From Moritella dasanensis ArB 0140 (lineage in GTDB: Bacteria; Pseudomonadota; Gammaproteobacteria; Enterobacterales; Moritellaceae): a stretch of 64,000 nucleotides of DNA. This document shows positions 18,330-27,284 of the stretch, piece by piece. Under the pieces are notes generated by a model. The model was not told the origin of the DNA, did not search any database, and saw nothing but the letters and a program-made list of their open reading frames with translations. Within the stretch, counting starts at the first letter, position 1, and every line of letters starts with the position of its first letter. Location: contig NZ_AKXQ01000006.1 of assembly GCF_000276805.1 (NCBI RefSeq), positions 1 to 64,000 of the forward strand. Direction: 5' to 3'. Both the position numbers and the translations under genes were made by a program.

Positions 18330-18533
18330 ATAGAGCCCCCAAGAAAGTTCTGGTCAAGCCCAACCGGACACCTGACGCTGTAAATTTGTCATCGTTAATC
18401 GGCGTTAAGTCGCCGAGTGTTGTATGGTGCCGCTCATGGTCGTAATAACGGATATTCTTTAACATCCATCTTCATGGCATCACGTGTTAAGTGAACAACA
18501 TTTAATAACCACTCATTCTTATAGTCGCACAGT
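18330..18533 (-). pseudogene. Remnant of an IS3-family transposase (OrfB C-terminus)
   Basis: Minus-strand translation gives YKNEWLLNVVH...DAMKMDVKEY in one frame, then IRYYDHERHHTTLGDLTP in the next. Together these match the end of the IS3-family integrase core (the xYYxxxRxHxxLGxLTP block). A one-base shift near 18460 breaks the frame, and the N-terminal part with the first two catalytic acidic residues is missing. No terminal inverted repeat was found. It abuts the araC start. Confidence 0.75.
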
Positions 18534-18882
18534 AATTCTGGTCACTAGTGCAGAGTAAAGCACCTTATAAATAACAAAGATGTGGCCAATTCTACTCAGA
18601 CAATTCATACCTGAGTTAACACTGTTTACCCATAAAAATAGGCCAGGTAACAGTTATAACATATGAGAGATCGAAAGATGGTGAGTTGAATCAGGTTAAA
18701 AATATCCTTTTTATTAGCTTATTAATAAACACAAATAATCTTTATTTCATATTACCTTCTTTCCAAAGTAGTACGGCTACTATCTAGAGTATTTAAGATG
18801 GTAATTCCTAGCTCGCTTTGTGCCGAAGCGCCTCAGCATCATCGATCAAAATGCTCCAAACACCATCGATTTTTAAATCACT

Positions 18883-18960
18883 CTAACTCGATCCTGCCCC
18901 TTTCCTTGTTAGAGTTTCTACTCATTCACAATATGATTATGTCTATTTGCCATACATTTA
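18883..18960. repeat. Dispersed 78-bp repeat, copy 2
   Basis: Same orientation as 14883-14960, exactly 4000 bases away. This copy begins CTAACTCGATCCTGCCCC, a string reminiscent of extragenic repeats near REP-associated transposases. That origin is a guess. The 18534-18882 stretch around it has no intact gene. Confidence 0.8.
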
Positions 18961-19153
18961 TGTAATGCGAACTATATTCTTTGAAGCATAAGCGCTAAGC
19001 CAGTTATGCCTATCAATGGCTTAGCGTTATCGCTCCGACTCTGTGCTCAAACTCATCATTCTAATAGGAATCTACCTTCACTGTTAACATATTTTGTAAA
19101 CATCGAGCTATAAAGTCTTTATTTTTATATACGATAAAAAGCGCAAAATAATC

Positions 19154-19333
19154 TTACTTCACTTTCTCAACCAAAAGATCAATAAACGCCCGTAGCGCAG
19201 GGCGTTGGTATTTACTGCCATGATAAACAGCAAACACTTCACCAGCTTACCCTCGCCAATATAATCCACCGTCATCCATTTTGACATTAACAACATACCG
19301 CCACCGTGTAATGCAGCTTCTAATAACGGGCTA
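19154..19333 (-). pseudogene. C-terminal fragment of a LysR-family regulator
   Basis: Minus-strand translation reads SPLLEAALHGGGMLLMSKW...YIGEGKLV, then after a frameshift VFAVYHGSKYQRPALRAF...VEK. This is the standard end of a LysR effector domain (GxGxxxLPxW ... VxxxPxRxxxPKxRAFIDFL). About 240 N-terminal residues including the HTH are absent. The fragment ends where the AhpD-like fragment begins. Confidence 0.78.
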
Positions 19334-19705
19334 GAGTCTTATCTGGGCACTACAGATTTAGCGCCAACATTAAAAGAGCTCATCAAGATCAAAGCGTCGA
19401 TCACCAACAAATGTGCGTATTGCGTGAAAATGCATACCGAGCAGGCTCGTAAACAAGGTGAAACAGAGCAACGTCTCTATGCATTATCAGTATGGCAAGA
19501 GTCACCACTCTTCACCTATACCGAACGTGCAGTACTGGCGTTAACTGAAGAGGTCACACAGGTTTCCGCCGCAGGTCTCTCTGATAACACTTATAACCTT
19601 TGTCTAGCATTACTCGGTGAGCAAGTATTAGCGCAATGTATCATGCAAATTGTCACGATCAACATCTGGAACCGCATTGCGGTAGCAACTAAAATGACGC
19701 ACTAA
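19334..19705 (+). pseudogene. AhpD-like/carboxymuconolactone decarboxylase family gene lacking its 5' end
   Basis: Reading in frame from LES at 19331, the protein runs SYLGTTDLAPTLKELIKIKA, then CAYCVKMHTEQARKQGETEQRLYALSVW. That is a close match to AhpD-like peroxidase-related proteins with the redox CxxC and following His. Family members normally have about 20 more residues before this point. The first in-frame ATG (19424) lies between the CxxC and the following His, so a protein made from it would lack the active-site cysteines. The missing 5' end coincides with the missing 5' end of the divergent LysR fragment. Confidence 0.75.
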
Positions 19706-19854
19706 TACCTCTTTCAATTTCAGTCATTTCCCTGCACTATTAGTTAAAGTTTTACGTTGAATAAAAGTTTGAATCAGAGCTTCGATTGAGTTTTGATTCA
19801 AACGTCTTATGCATAGCTAAAACCAATTAAAATTTTATTATCAATAGATTTTAG

Positions 19855-19891
19855 ATAGCTTCCACCTATCAAAATAAAAGATTCAATCGAT
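19855..19891 (+). promoter_or_regulatory. OxyR-like binding site upstream of the peroxiredoxin gene
   Basis: The sequence fits ATAG-N7-CTAT-N7-ATAG-N7-CTAT at 14 of 16 fixed positions: ATAG 19855, CTAT 19866, AAAG 19877, CGAT 19888, all with exact 7-base spacing. It is about 165 bases before the start codon. No other feature was seen in 19706-20054. Confidence 0.55.
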
Positions 19892-20054
19892 TAGACCAAT
19901 ACTGTGATGTTTTGCATAATAGCTACATCAAGACGAGGCAGACAACGTCTTAACCGAATACTTTTTATAAAAAAGAAGTTATAAAAAACGTTTTATACCA
20001 AACACTTTATATCAAACAAGTAGCTTAATTAAGCGCTACACTAAGGAATATATT

Positions 20055-20789
20055 ATGACTACATTAGTATCGAAAGAAGGCCAAGCAGTTCCTCAAGTTA
20101 CATTCCCAATCCGTCAAGGTGACGCATGGGTAAACCGTACAACTGAAGAACTATTTGCTAATAAAACTGTGATTGTATTCAGCCTGCCAGGCGCATTCAC
20201 ACCAACTTGTTCATCAAGCCATTTACCACGTTACAACGAACTAGCTAGCGTATTCTCTGCACACGGTGTTGATGACATCCTATGTGTATCAGTTAACGAT
20301 ACTTTCGTAATGAACGCTTGGAAAGACGCACAAGAAGCAGAAAACATTACTTTCATCCCAGACGGTAACGGTGCATTTTCTGAAGGTATGGGCATGTTAG
20401 TAGACAAATCTGATATCGGTTTTGGCAAGCGTTCATGGCGTTACAGCATGCTGGTTAAAAACGGCGTGGTAGCAAAAATGTTCATCGAAGCTGACGAACC
20501 AGGCGACCCGTTCAAAGTTTCTGATGCTGATACTATGCTTGCTTATGTTGCACCAGAATACAAAGTACAAGAGTCAATCACAGTATTCTCTAAACCTGGT
20601 TGCCCGTTCTGCGCTAAAGCAAAACAAACCTTAATCGACCAAGGTCTAAGCTACGAAGAAGTAGTACTAGGTAAAGACGCAACAACTGTAAGCCTACGTG
20701 CTGTAACAGGTCTTAGCACAGTGCCACAAATCTTCATCGGTGGTAAACACATCGGTGGCAGTGAAGAGTTAGACGCACACTTCGCTTAA
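20055..20789 (+). CDS. Hybrid peroxiredoxin-glutaredoxin
   Basis: The 244-residue cytosolic protein fuses a Prx5-type peroxiredoxin (residues 1-165) to a glutaredoxin (about 175-244). The peroxidatic Cys52 lies in [14 protein letters not shown]. The glutaredoxin site is CPFC (Cys183, Cys186), with the GSH-binding [14 protein letters not shown]. Such hybrids, first known from Haemophilus and Chromatium, reduce hydroperoxides using glutathione without a separate donor. Ribosome-binding site AAGGA precedes the ATG. An OxyR-like site upstream suggests peroxide induction. A terminator follows. Confidence 0.97.
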   Translation: MTTLVSKEGQAVPQVTFPIRQGDAWVNRTTEELFANKTVIVFSLPGAFTPTCSSSHLPRYNELASVFSAHGVDDILCVSVNDTFVMNAWKDAQEAENITFIPDGNGAFSEGMGMLVDKSDIGFGKRSWRYSMLVKNGVVAKMFIEADEPGDPFKVSDADTMLAYVAPEYKVQESITVFSKPGCPFCAKAKQTLIDQGLSYEEVVLGKDATTVSLRAVTGLSTVPQIFIGGKHIGGSEELDAHFA

Positions 20790-20882
20790 GTATTTGGTTT
20801 CAGTTATTACAAAGTAATGCTGAAGATCATAACTAAAAAGCATACTAACGAATAGTCATACTCACATGCCTTGTTCGTCACG

Positions 20883-20909
20883 AAGGAAGCAGCAATGCTT
20901 CCTTTTTTC
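20883..20909 (+). terminator. Terminator of the peroxiredoxin gene
   Basis: The nine-bp stem (20883-20891 with 20896-20904) has a GCAA loop and a T run. The remaining bases to 21154 are AT-rich, with no gene seen. Confidence 0.9.
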
Positions 20910-21154
20910 GTCTCTCATTTTGTCTATAAAATCCCCTACCCCAGCATTCGATAAACATACACTATCAATCACTAAACCCTTAACCTTAAATTATATGATT
21001 TATCAACGCTAGCTCACAAACACGTGACGAGAATGACATTTAAAATCCAACCTAAGTAAAAACAACATTTAACTTACTACACTTCTATAGATTCAGTTAT
21101 TTACTCTCAAATTTATTCACAACAGCACCATTACAGGATGTAAAGCGAGGCGCT

Positions 21155-22837
21155 ATGCTAAAAAACATTAAATTCACGACTAAATTATATGCCGGATATG
21201 GTGTAATATTATCACTCATGGTGAGTATTACACTCGTCGTTTTATTTAGTGTTAAGTCATTAGAAAATAATTTTAATTGGGTTAATCATACCCACGAAGT
21301 CCTCGCCAAAGCATCCAAGATAGAGGCTGCTGCCGTTGATATGGAAACAGGCATGCGCGGTTTCTTACTCGCAGGGGAAAATCAATTCTTAGACCCTTAC
21401 AATCAAGGTAAATCCCAGTTTGATAAATTGAGTGAGGAACTTGCTAACGCGGTCGCCGATAACCCAGTACAAGTAGCGTTACTCACAGAAAGTAAACGCA
21501 CGATAGATATCTGGATAAATCGTATCGCCGAAAAACAGATCGCATTACGACGCCAAGTCGGTAATGAAAAAACCATGGATGACGTAGCAGCCTTAGTTGG
21601 AGAGGCAAAAGGTAAACAGTATTTTGATAAGTTCAGACAACAAATAGCCACCTTTAAAGAAGCCGAATCTAGTTTGATGGCCAAACGCATGGTGTCATTA
21701 GCTGAAACCGAATCAACTGTCATCAACATCGCGGTGTTAGGTACGCTTTTTGCTGTGATCATAGGTTGTTTAATTGCCGTATGGTTAACCAAACATATCA
21801 TGAACTTACTCGGTGGGGAGCCGACTTATATTGCCGAGATAGCCAAATCCGTCGCGGCTGGTAATTTAACCATTGAATTAAAAAGTGATGGTAATGACCG
21901 TGGTATTTTCGCTGAAATGAAAAACATGATCGCCAACCTACAAGATAAGGCCACACTCGCACAGACCATCGCAGCCGGTGACCTTGATAATAAAGTGATG
22001 CTAGCCTCTGACCAAGATTCGGTTGGTCTCGCATTACAAGCAATGACCGACAACTTAAATGAAGTACTCGGTCAAACTCAATTAACCAGTATTGAAATAT
22101 CACAAGGTAGCTATAGTGTTTCAGAAACCAGCTCTGCGCTATCTGAAGGTGCATCAATACAAGCGTCAAGTTTAGAGAACATTTCAGCTTCATTAAACCA
22201 GTTAAGTACGCAAATCAGTGTTAATGCACAAAATGCTAATCAAGCACAAGAGCTAGCCATGCTTGCCCAAAACTCCGCAGAGCAAGGCATCGAAAAAATG
22301 GAAACCATGATTTCTGCCATGTCTGAAATTTCACAAGCCAGTGAAAGTATTGCAGAATTTATCAATACCATTGATGACATTGCCGCGCAAACCAATTTAC
22401 TGGCTCTAAATGCTGCAATTGAAGCCGCTCGGGCTGGTGAGCAAGGTCGTGGTTTTGCCGTAGTCGCAGATGAAGTCCGCAACTTAGCCGCTAGAAGTAC
22501 CACTGCAGCCGAAGAAACCTCAAAACTAATCGCCAGTTCGGTCGATAAAACTAAAAATGGTAGCTTGATTGCCAGCGAAACAGCACAAAGTTTAAAGAGT
22601 ATTTTTGAAAGTGTCAGTCAAACAGCCGCACTGGTTGATCAAATTGCCAATGCCAGTAATGAGCAAGCTATCGGCGCTGAAGAAATTAACAAAGGCGTGA
22701 GTGAAGTTGATGGAGTAACACAACAGAATAATAGCGCAGCACAAGAAAGTGCCGCGGCTGCTGAGCAACTATCTCAACAAGCTGAATTACTAAAATCCAT
22801 GTTGTCTCGCTTTAAGCTTGCTTCAACCTACGCATAA
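21155..22837 (+). CDS. Methyl-accepting chemotaxis protein with CHASE3 sensor domain
   Basis: The 560-residue inner-membrane chemoreceptor has TM1 at about residues 12-34. A periplasmic CHASE3-type sensor follows (about 40-180, with the typical [22 protein letters not shown]). TM2 is at about 188-210, then HAMP (210-265). The C-terminal signalling domain has the kinase-control hairpin [40 protein letters not shown]. It would pass signals to CheA/CheW. No CheR-tethering pentapeptide is seen at the C-terminus (LASTYA). Ligand unknown. The gene stands alone. Confidence 0.95.
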   Translation: MLKNIKFTTKLYAGYGVILSLMVSITLVVLFSVKSLENNFNWVNHTHEVLAKASKIEAAAVDMETGMRGFLLAGENQFLDPYNQGKSQFDKLSEELANAVADNPVQVALLTESKRTIDIWINRIAEKQIALRRQVGNEKTMDDVAALVGEAKGKQYFDKFRQQIATFKEAESSLMAKRMVSLAETESTVINIAVLGTLFAVIIGCLIAVWLTKHIMNLLGGEPTYIAEIAKSVAAGNLTIELKSDGNDRGIFAEMKNMIANLQDKATLAQTIAAGDLDNKVMLASDQDSVGLALQAMTDNLNEVLGQTQLTSIEISQGSYSVSETSSALSEGASIQASSLENISASLNQLSTQISVNAQNANQAQELAMLAQNSAEQGIEKMETMISAMSEISQASESIAEFINTIDDIAAQTNLLALNAAIEAARAGEQGRGFAVVADEVRNLAARSTTAAEETSKLIASSVDKTKNGSLIASETAQSLKSIFESVSQTAALVDQIANASNEQAIGAEEINKGVSEVDGVTQQNNSAAQESAAAAEQLSQQAELLKSMLSRFKLASTYA

Positions 22838-22852
22838 CACGCATCAAGTGAA

Positions 22853-22888
22853 AAGCTGTAGCGGTTAACAATAACAACGCTACAGCTT
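22853..22888 (+). terminator. Probable terminator after the chemoreceptor gene
   Basis: A perfect 11-bp stem (22853-22863 with 22878-22888) lies just past the stop codon. The T tract is poor (CACCTCTTTATA), so efficiency is uncertain. Confidence 0.55.
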
Positions 22889-23224
22889 CACCTCTTTATA
22901 TCAGCAACAATTGCCATAAATCACCGTAAACTGCCGCATAATATTATTAAATCCATTAATAATTACAATTTCCCCCTCTCGAAATGACTTTAAACTCGCC
23001 ATTAATAACCTCTTCGCCACTGATAATTACCTTTAAATACAACATTAATTAAAAATCAAACAATAAGTTAAAGTCATATTATTACCTTTAAGGTAACAAT
23101 CTTTTACCATTTCAGTGTATTGTTTTGTTCTCATCCAAATGTAGAATGCCCCCATCGAAACCGAAACCACTTTCCAAACTCAATAATCAACACACAAGTG
23201 ACTTGATTAAATAAAGGATATTAA
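22889..23224. other. AT-rich intergenic region before the cupin gene
   Basis: No gene or strong structure is seen. An AAAGG Shine-Dalgarno lies just before the cupin start. Confidence 0.4.
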
Positions 23225-23620
23225 ATGTCTACATTAACCAACAAACCGGGTATTTTTCTTTTAAAGTCAGGTTCATTCAAATTAAATGATCTAAGTAAAT
23301 TACTTGAAGTCGAAGGCCTTAAAAGTGACATGGCAGAAGTTGCCGTCACCAACAATAGCAACGCACTAACGATTGGTCACTTTACAATGGAACCGGGTGT
23401 TGAATTTGAATACGCTTACGATTCGGTTGAATACAAAGTTATCACCAAAGGCAAGATCGTCGTTCGTGATACAGAAAACAATAAATACGTTGCTGAAGTT
23501 GGTGATGTATTACTGTTCTCACCATACACAGTCGTGATTTTTGATGCAGAGAGTAATGGCGAAGCTATTTATACCGCACACAGAAACGCTGATTCATCTT
23601 TCGCACCTGCATCAAACTAA
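23225..23620 (+). CDS. EutQ-like cupin-domain protein
   Basis: The 131-residue protein has a single cupin fold: MEPGVEFEYAYDSVEYKVITKGKIVV, then EVGDVLLFSPYTVVIFDAE. The pattern resembles the C-terminal cupin of EutQ and small stand-alone relatives. The usual metal-binding His residues of the first cupin motif are missing (EFEYAYDSVEYKV), so a metal site is doubtful. It is 12 bases upstream of the Gfa-like gene and probably co-transcribed. Function unknown. Confidence 0.7.
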   Translation: MSTLTNKPGIFLLKSGSFKLNDLSKLLEVEGLKSDMAEVAVTNNSNALTIGHFTMEPGVEFEYAYDSVEYKVITKGKIVVRDTENNKYVAEVGDVLLFSPYTVVIFDAESNGEAIYTAHRNADSSFAPASN

Positions 23621-23632
23621 TTGGAATTGAAC

Positions 23633-24226
23633 ATGATAAATAAAATTAAAAACGTCTTTTGCCCAACAAATAAAACCAAGATCCACCCAGCAATGGACAA
23701 CGGTATCGCACCAACAGCAAGTAACTTTAACGGTGGCACATTACAATGCCACTGTATCCGTAACCCAGTAACAGTAACGATTGATAGCCAAACAGCACAT
23801 AACCATGCCTGTGGTTGTTCAAAATGTTGGAAACCAAAAGGTGCATTGTTCTCACAAGTTGCAGTTGTTTCTAAAGAAAAATTAAGCGTAACAAACAACA
23901 ACTCAAAACTGAGAGTAGTTGATGCGACAGCAACTATCCAACGCTTTGCGTGTAAAGATTGTGGTGTACACATGTATGGTCGCATTGAAGATCAAACCCA
24001 CCCATTCTTTGGCTTAGATTTCGTTCATACCGAACTGTCTGCTGATAAAGGTTGGTCAGCACCTGAGTTTGCAGCATTTGTTTCATCTATTATTGAAACG
24101 GGTACAGATCCAAAAGACATGGTTGCAATCCGAGCACGTCTGAATGCCTTAGGTCTTGAATCTTATGACTGCCTATCGCCAACATTAATGGATGTGATTG
24201 CAACGCACGTTGCTAATAGTAAATAA
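23633..24226 (+). CDS. gfa: Glutathione-dependent formaldehyde-activating enzyme (Gfa/CENP-V family)
   Basis: From the ATG at 23633 the protein is 197 residues (a TTG start four codons upstream is possible). Zinc-binding cysteines are seen as [18 protein letters not shown] and [12 protein letters not shown], the Gfa pattern. It also has the long C-terminal extension of true Gfa proteins ([30 protein letters not shown]). Gfa was described as speeding formation of S-hydroxymethylglutathione, the substrate of the class III alcohol dehydrogenase; later work suggests it may act as a glutathione carrier. No adhC or frmB lies nearby. It follows the EutQ-like cupin gene closely. Confidence 0.9.
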   Translation: MINKIKNVFCPTNKTKIHPAMDNGIAPTASNFNGGTLQCHCIRNPVTVTIDSQTAHNHACGCSKCWKPKGALFSQVAVVSKEKLSVTNNNSKLRVVDATATIQRFACKDCGVHMYGRIEDQTHPFFGLDFVHTELSADKGWSAPEFAAFVSSIIETGTDPKDMVAIRARLNALGLESYDCLSPTLMDVIATHVANSK

Positions 24227-24590
24227 CCCATACTGTTAAGTACAAATGTATGATCGACCTCGTTATTGCAATTATTACTTGAATCCAGTGCAATGTTAAA
24301 TGACGGGGTTGGTTTTTGTTAATGCATTCGGGGTCTATACAGGTACTTTATCCCCTCTCCCTATGATAACCATTCTAGATTGTCTTCACGCATTATTATT
24401 TATCATAATATAACCCTTAAATTTAAGAGGTGTTTTATAAGCAACTGATATATAATTAAAACTTAGTTTATTCTATGTTATTTATAAAATCCAGATTACT
24501 AAAATGGAATTAGTATCATTTTGCTTATAATTAGTGTTTTAGCATTTATTATTCTCAAGCTTGATAAAACATAATGGAGTAAGGGTTTAA
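24227..24590. other. Intergenic region with an imperfect hairpin
   Basis: An imperfect stem pairs about 24256-24270 with 24290-24310 and is followed by GGTTTTTG, a possible terminator for gfa. The rest is AT-rich promoter-like sequence before the GGDEF gene. No gene is seen. Confidence 0.4.
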
Positions 24591-25874
24591 GTGGCCACAC
24601 AATCAAATAACAATGATTCAATAACAAAACAATTAGCTGTACTAAAGCAAGTTTGTAATACTTTAGGCGCCTACATCTACACCAAAGATATGCAAGGTAG
24701 ATATACCTACGCTAATCAAGCGGTACTCACACTCTTTAATAAATCTTTAGAAGAAGTCATTGGATTCGATGATACTAAATTCTTCGATCTCGATATTTCT
24801 AACCAAATTAGAAAAAATGACAAGCAGGTCATGCAAACTGCAACAGTAATAAATACAGAAGAAAAAAATCATATAAAATCTAGCGATGAATCAAGAATTT
24901 ACCGCACAGTAAAAAGTCCACTATTCGACGATGATAACCGAGTATGTGGTATTTGTGGGATCTCAACAGACATCACCATCGAAAAACAATTACGCGACTT
25001 AAACCTTGAGCAAAAACAGTTACTCGATACCGTATTAAATAGTATCCCAGCATATGTGTATATCAAAGATGAGAAACGCCGCTTTTTATATGCAAATTCC
25101 AAACTTTCAGCACTATTTGAACTGCCCGTCACCGAGATCATTGGCCAGTTAGAAACCTCGATTCTACCTCAAGAGGTAGCCGCCCACTTTCATGAAAGTG
25201 ATGCAAAGGTTTTTAAAACCAACCGTATTCAACGAATAGAAGAAACAATCACCGATAATGTTGGTAATACGTCTCATTATTTAAGTGTCAAAACGCCTAT
25301 AACCATCAATAATAAATGCGCATTAATCGGTTTCTCCACGGACGTAACCGAATTATACCAGCTAAAAGAGCAGTTTCAGCAGCAAGCTAACACGGACTAT
25401 CTAACCAATTTATACAACCGACGTTACTTTATCGAACAAGCTGAACGTGAATTTACACGCTCTCAACGTCATGCTTTACCGCTCGCGGTTCTTTCAATTG
25501 ATATCGACCATTTTAAACACCTTAACGACAATTACGGGCACCCATTTGGTGACAAAATATTAATAGGTATTTCTGAGCAATTATTGCAAGGAACGCGACA
25601 AGAAGATGTTGTCGCACGAATTGGCGGTGAGGAATTTGCGATTATGCTGCCGAATACAACACAAAGCAAAGCTGTATTATTGGCCGAGCGCATTCAACAA
25701 AAGCTGCAACATCATGATTTTTCGGCGACGACCGATGATCTAAAGGTGACGGTTAGTATCGGCATCACTGTATTATCTGGGACTGACAGCTGTTTTGATG
25801 AATTACTTTTACGGGTTGATGAGGCACTATATAAGGCCAAGAACAAGGGTCGTAACCAAGTCGTGTATTTATAA
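24591..25874 (+). CDS. PAS-PAS-GGDEF diguanylate cyclase
   Basis: The 427-residue soluble protein has two PAS domains (about residues 10-130 and 135-255), each with the internal motif (YTYANQAVLTLF, FLYANSKLSALF). A GGDEF domain follows from about 265. The active site is GGEEF at 345-349, fully catalytic in type. An RxxD inhibitory site (RQED) lies five residues before it, so c-di-GMP feedback is expected. There are no membrane segments. The start is GTG, with TAAGGG about 8 bases upstream; no in-frame ATG before the first PAS was found. Product c-di-GMP would favour adhesin retention of the LapA kind. A bidirectional terminator follows. Confidence 0.93.
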   Translation: MATQSNNNDSITKQLAVLKQVCNTLGAYIYTKDMQGRYTYANQAVLTLFNKSLEEVIGFDDTKFFDLDISNQIRKNDKQVMQTATVINTEEKNHIKSSDESRIYRTVKSPLFDDDNRVCGICGISTDITIEKQLRDLNLEQKQLLDTVLNSIPAYVYIKDEKRRFLYANSKLSALFELPVTEIIGQLETSILPQEVAAHFHESDAKVFKTNRIQRIEETITDNVGNTSHYLSVKTPITINNKCALIGFSTDVTELYQLKEQFQQQANTDYLTNLYNRRYFIEQAEREFTRSQRHALPLAVLSIDIDHFKHLNDNYGHPFGDKILIGISEQLLQGTRQEDVVARIGGEEFAIMLPNTTQSKAVLLAERIQQKLQHHDFSATTDDLKVTVSIGITVLSGTDSCFDELLLRVDEALYKAKNKGRNQVVYL

Positions 25875-25891
25875 TGCATACTGTTAAGAAC

Positions 25892-25927
25892 AAAAAAGCC
25901 CGCAAGATTCATCTTAACGGGCTTTTA
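25892..25927. terminator. Bidirectional terminator between the GGDEF gene and the M24 peptidase gene
   Basis: The stem 25894-25902 with 25918-25926 has an inner helix AAGAT/ATCTT, with A and T tracts on the two sides. It serves both convergent genes. Confidence 0.88.
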
Positions 25928-25978
25928 TTAATTGATAACGCTTAGCTTCTCACTCTCTAACTCTCGACCTATAAAACC

Positions 25979-27196
25979 TTAGGCTTCATAACCAAATGGG
26001 TCATCAATCGAGTGTGATGGTTGGGTAAACCATTTAGGTCCCGCGTCAGTCATGTAAAAATGATCTTCTAAACGAATACCAAATTTACCTGGAATAACGA
26101 GCATAGGTTCATTACTGAAACACATGCCTTTCGCTAACGGCGTCATGTCGTTACCGACTAAATATGGCCATTCATGAATATCTAAGCCAATACCGTGACC
26201 AGTACGGTGCGGTAGTCCTGGTAAATCATAACCCGGTCCAAAACCATCGGCTTCCAGTGATACGCGTGCGGCAGCATCAACATCCTGACAAGGCACATTA
26301 ATTTGCGCCGCATCAAATGCCGCTTGCTGAGCATTTTTTTCACTTAACCAAGCAGCGCGCACTTCATCACTGGCTTCACCAAATACATACGTACGGGTAA
26401 TGTCAGAGTTGTAACCGTGTAACTGGCAACCAGTATCAATTAATACCACGTCATCTTGTTTTAGGAATTGTGGGTCTTTCACGCCGTGTGGGAACGAGCT
26501 CGCTTTACCAAATAATACGATGCAGAAATAAGAACCTTTTGGCGCACCAACCGCTTTATGCGCTTGATGAATAAATTCTTCTACTTCTGTGGTACAAATA
26601 TCTAAACGTAAGATACGGGCAGCGGCTTTATGCACTTCTATTGTCATGTCTTTCGCACGTTGTAATAATGCAATTTCAGTGTCTGATTTTTGCTGACGAC
26701 AACCTGCTGTTACTACTTTCGCATCGATATATTCAAACTGCGGATGGGCATGACGAATATTATTAAACATAAAGAAGGCTGTGGCTTCATCGATACCCAC
26801 AGTACCGTCGGTAATATCAAGTTTCGCTAAGATCTCACCAAATAACTGTGCAGGGCTTTCATGCTCATGCCAGCAATGTAGTGGACCTTGAACTTGCATA
26901 AATTCGTTAATGGTATCTTGTTCAAAACGTGGGGCGATAAACTGTAGTTCACCCACCGCTGGTAAAATAGCACCAACCAGACGTTCACCCGCGCCCCAAC
27001 GCATGCCAGTGAAGTAATACAAGTTTGTACCGGCATTAAGATAGATCGCTTTAATACCTTCACGCTGCATGATCGCTTGTGCACTTTCCATGCGAGCATT
27101 AAATTCTTGTAACGAGACTGCGTTAACGTCTGCAGTCATATCAGCCAGTTTAGCTAATTCCAATGCAGCAGTTGAACCACCAATACCAATAGTCAT
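25979..27196 (-). CDS. M24-family metallopeptidase (Xaa-Pro aminopeptidase-like)
   Basis: The 405-residue cytosolic protein has a creatinase-type N-terminal domain (about 30-165) and a pita-bread catalytic domain. The five metal ligands are visible in order: Asp in LIDTGC, Asp in SDITRTYVFG, His in RTGHGIGLDIHE, Glu in FSNEPML and Glu in IRLEDHF. Members remove N-terminal residues before proline or cleave X-Pro dipeptides; exact specificity cannot be read. The LysR gene upstream is on the same strand with an 88-base gap. Confidence 0.92.
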   Translation of the reverse strand: MTIGIGGSTAALELAKLADMTADVNAVSLQEFNARMESAQAIMQREGIKAIYLNAGTNLYYFTGMRWGAGERLVGAILPAVGELQFIAPRFEQDTINEFMQVQGPLHCWHEHESPAQLFGEILAKLDITDGTVGIDEATAFFMFNNIRHAHPQFEYIDAKVVTAGCRQQKSDTEIALLQRAKDMTIEVHKAAARILRLDICTTEVEEFIHQAHKAVGAPKGSYFCIVLFGKASSFPHGVKDPQFLKQDDVVLIDTGCQLHGYNSDITRTYVFGEASDEVRAAWLSEKNAQQAAFDAAQINVPCQDVDAAARVSLEADGFGPGYDLPGLPHRTGHGIGLDIHEWPYLVGNDMTPLAKGMCFSNEPMLVIPGKFGIRLEDHFYMTDAGPKWFTQPSHSIDDPFGYEA

Positions 27197-27284
27197 AAAA
27201 ATCCTTATTATACAGCTTGATTAACGAGATATAGATGAATTCACTGTAGCATACCTTAAAGGCGAGATGTACCACCAAACAGCG

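Noticed and set aside
18786-18862. Minus-strand string KIDGVWSILIDDAEALRHKAS ending in a stop, between the IS remnant and repeat copy 2
   Set aside because: It looks protein-like but has no start or family I can name and is only about 20 codons; it may be part of the repeat element. Left unannotated.
21798-22193. 131-codon minus-strand frame inside the chemoreceptor gene
   Set aside because: The plus strand encodes an obvious MCP signalling region; the reverse frame is a shadow.
23617-23985. 122-codon minus-strand frame over gfa
   Set aside because: The plus strand has the Gfa cysteine motifs; the reverse has none.
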